7,408 nucleotides of DNA. Source: an uncultured Verrucomicrobiota bacterium (lineage in GTDB: Bacteria > Verrucomicrobiota > Verrucomicrobiia > Limisphaerales > UBA1096). The notes beneath the pieces were generated by a model that worked only from the letters and a program-made list of their open reading frames with translations, did not search any database and was not told the DNA's origin. How positions within the stretch are numbered: the first letter of the stretch is position 1; each line of letters starts with the position of its first letter. Of this stretch, positions 5,991 to 7,408 are shown one piece after another. Both the position numbers and the translations under genes were made by a program. Location: NCBI GenBank assembly GCA_913045395.1, contig CAJWPV010000060.1, positions 1 through 7,408 of the forward strand, read 5' to 3'.

Positions 5991-6905
5991 ATGGCCGCAG
6001 CCAACCAGCGAACTCCCGGGGCGCGCTGGATGCCGTTTCTTCTCCTGCTGCCGTTCCTATTTTTCCTGCTGCTGTTCTGGGTTATCCCGCTTGTCGGCGG
6101 CGTCAAAATGAGCCTTCAAGCCAACGGGCTTGGCCAAGCGGAGTACGTAGGCTTCGCGCATTACAAGGCCTTAGCCAACGACGAGCGTTACGCCACCGCG
6201 CTGCGCAACAGTTTCGTTTACACGCTGGCATCCATCGTCGTGATCGTGCCGCTTGCACTCTGGCTGGCGCACCTCCTCCGCGCGACCTTCCGGCGGCTTC
6301 GCCCCCTGCTGACCTTCGCGCTGCTGCTGCCGGCGCTCACGCCGCCGTCGGTGCTGGCGGTGCTGTTCCTGATGGTGTTTCACGGCAAAAACGGGCTGCT
6401 CAACCAACTGTTCGTCATGCCACTAGGAATATTCAGCGAGCAGGCGCTTGGCCATGGCCTCGGGCCGGTCAGCTGGCTGAAGGACCCGGACTTCATTCTG
6501 AGCGGCTTGGTGCTGCAGACGGTCTGGCGCTGGACCGGGTTCATGACGTTTTTCATCTTGGCCGGCATGGAGGGCATCCCGCGCGTGTACTACGAGGCGG
6601 CACGCTTGGCTACCGGCAGTCGGTGGCAACACTTTTGGCACGTGACACTGCCGCAGCTTCGGCCGGTGCTGTTGTTCGTGGCGGTGTATCTGGTGGTTGA
6701 CGGCTTCTCTCTTTTTTCTGGCGCGTTCGTGCTGCTAGGTGGCTCCGGCGGCACGGCGGATGCAGGGCTGTTGACGGTCACGTATGTGTTCCAAAAAATG
6801 CGGTTCTTCGAGTACGGCACCGCGTCGGCGATCAGTGTCAGTCTGTTGCCCTTGATGACGTTGGCTCTTTGGGTTGCCCTCTTTTTACGGAGGCGAACGG
6901 CATGA
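5991..6905 (+). CDS. Sugar ABC importer permease, MalF/UgpA type
   Basis: This is one half of the membrane channel of the importer. The 304-residue product has the usual six spans for this class (about 14-36, 72-97, 103-130, 167-192, 224-246, 276-299). The coupling-helix EAA loop lies between spans four and five, YYEAARLATGSRWQHFWHVTLP (200-221), with the diagnostic Glu202-Ala-Ala, Gly209 and Leu220-Pro221 that contact the ATPase. LRNSFVYTLAS (71-81) and LTPPSVLAVLF (116-126) are normal positions of the family. It lacks the long extra periplasmic domain of E. coli MalF and is closer to UgpA/LacF in size. ATG 5991 follows the binding-protein stop by 14 bases with no clear Shine-Dalgarno. Its stop codon overlaps the next start (ATGA), which implies translational coupling. 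Confidence 0.93.
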   Translation: MAAANQRTPGARWMPFLLLLPFLFFLLLFWVIPLVGGVKMSLQANGLGQAEYVGFAHYKALANDERYATALRNSFVYTLASIVVIVPLALWLAHLLRATFRRLRPLLTFALLLPALTPPSVLAVLFLMVFHGKNGLLNQLFVMPLGIFSEQALGHGLGPVSWLKDPDFILSGLVLQTVWRWTGFMTFFILAGMEGIPRVYYEAARLATGSRWQHFWHVTLPQLRPVLLFVAVYLVVDGFSLFSGAFVLLGGSGGTADAGLLTVTYVFQKMRFFEYGTASAISVSLLPLMTLALWVALFLRRRTA

Positions 6906-7408
6906 GCGAGGCTGGGGATAACAAACGGAGCGTGGGTCGCAGCATCCTGTCGTTGATGTTGCTCGGGCCATTTTTAATGGCGGTGCTGTATCCGTTTCTA
7001 TGGATGATGTTCGGCATTTTCAAAACCAACCGGGAGTTTTACCAACCGCTGAAATTTTGGCCGATGAAGGCGTTTGACGGCGAATATTGGAGCAGCATCG
7101 CCTCGACGTTTTTCCCGAACGAGTACAGTTGGCAAAATATCTCCGAGTTGCTCGACGGCAAGTGGGTTCCGTTTTGGGCTGTGTTTGGCAACTCGCTGAT
7201 GGTGTCGCTTGGCCAGGCGTTTGGCGCTGTGACTTTGTCAGCGATGGCAGGGTACGCCTTTGCGCGGTTTACGTTTTCTGGCAAGCGTCTGTTGTTCGTG
7301 TTGGCCGTGGCGTTGATTCTCGTGCCACGGCAGCTCTTTGCCGTGCCGCTCTTCTCGTGGGTGAACGAGCTTGGCCTGAGCGACTCGCTGCTTGGCGTGA
7401 TACTACCC
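6902..7408 (+). CDS. Sugar ABC importer permease, MalG/UgpE type (N-terminal 169 residues; truncated by window)
   Basis: This is the second membrane half of the importer. ATG 6902 overlaps the stop of the preceding permease (ATGA at 6902-6905), and the frame stays open to the window end. Visible features are a first span (about 14-38) with LYPFLWMMFGIFKTNREFY, matching the MalG-type junction before the first periplasmic loop; FGNSLMVSLGQAFGAVTLSAMAGYAFARF (95-123) covering span two and its cytoplasmic exit; and span three with ALILVPRQLFAVPLF (137-151), where MalG relatives carry a similar Pro-rich stretch. The EAA loop would lie beyond the window. The first periplasmic loop (about 43-92, including MKAFDGEYWSSIASTFFP) seems some 20 residues longer than in typical family members. 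Full length should be about 280-310 residues. Confidence 0.92.
   Translation, partial: MSEAGDNKRSVGRSILSLMLLGPFLMAVLYPFLWMMFGIFKTNREFYQPLKFWPMKAFDGEYWSSIASTFFPNEYSWQNISELLDGKWVPFWAVFGNSLMVSLGQAFGAVTLSAMAGYAFARFTFSGKRLLFVLAVALILVPRQLFAVPLFSWVNELGLSDSLLGVILP

Overview
The window is GC-rich (roughly 60%), densely coding DNA from a Gram-negative-type bacterium. Three things point, by inference, to the PVC group and most likely Verrucomicrobiota, possibly an environmental lineage: a secreted CotH-family protein with an embedded carbohydrate-binding-like module, a small tandem c-type cytochrome, and weak or absent Shine-Dalgarno sequences before most starts. No rRNA or other phylogenetic marker is present, so the assignment is tentative.

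Layout, left to right. (1) At 1-692 on the minus strand is the N-terminal 230 residues of an EamA/DMT-family transporter, cut by the window edge. (2) It is divergent from a plus-strand pair. The first member is a di-heme tandem cytochrome c (776-1498). Four bases later comes a MalK/UgpC-type ABC-importer ATPase (1503-2597). (3) A short AT-richer gap (2598-2723) holds a candidate 36-residue single-membrane-span protein (2617-2727) and an imperfect hairpin at the convergent junction. (4) On the minus strand is a CotH-family secreted kinase-like protein (2724-4484, possibly from 4559). Its CotH fold appears to be split by an insert of about 175 residues that resembles a beta-sandwich sugar-binding module. 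(5) An intergenic region of about 200 bases contains a perfect 7-bp inverted repeat and a 19-codon hydrophobic mini-ORF. (6) On the plus strand follow a periplasmic solute-binding protein (4699-5976), a MalF-type permease (5991-6905) and a MalG-type permease (6902 to the window end, truncated). The two permeases share an ATGA overlap.

How the genes work together. Genes 1503-2597, 4699-5976, 5991-6905 and 6902-7408 supply every part of a CUT1-type (MalEFGK-like) carbohydrate importer: binding protein, two membrane subunits and ATPase. The oddity is that the ATPase is separated from the other three by a 1.8-kb opposite-strand cotH gene and is instead tightly coupled to a cytochrome c. The substrate cannot be read from the sequence, and no glycoside hydrolase or regulator lies in the window.

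Most of the window is recognisable. The points worth a second look are the nested domain in the CotH protein, the interrupted importer locus, the unannotated small membrane protein and the cytochrome-ATPase coupling. No stretch longer than about 300 bases is without a gene. I see no tRNA, rRNA, CRISPR array, insertion sequence or phage gene.
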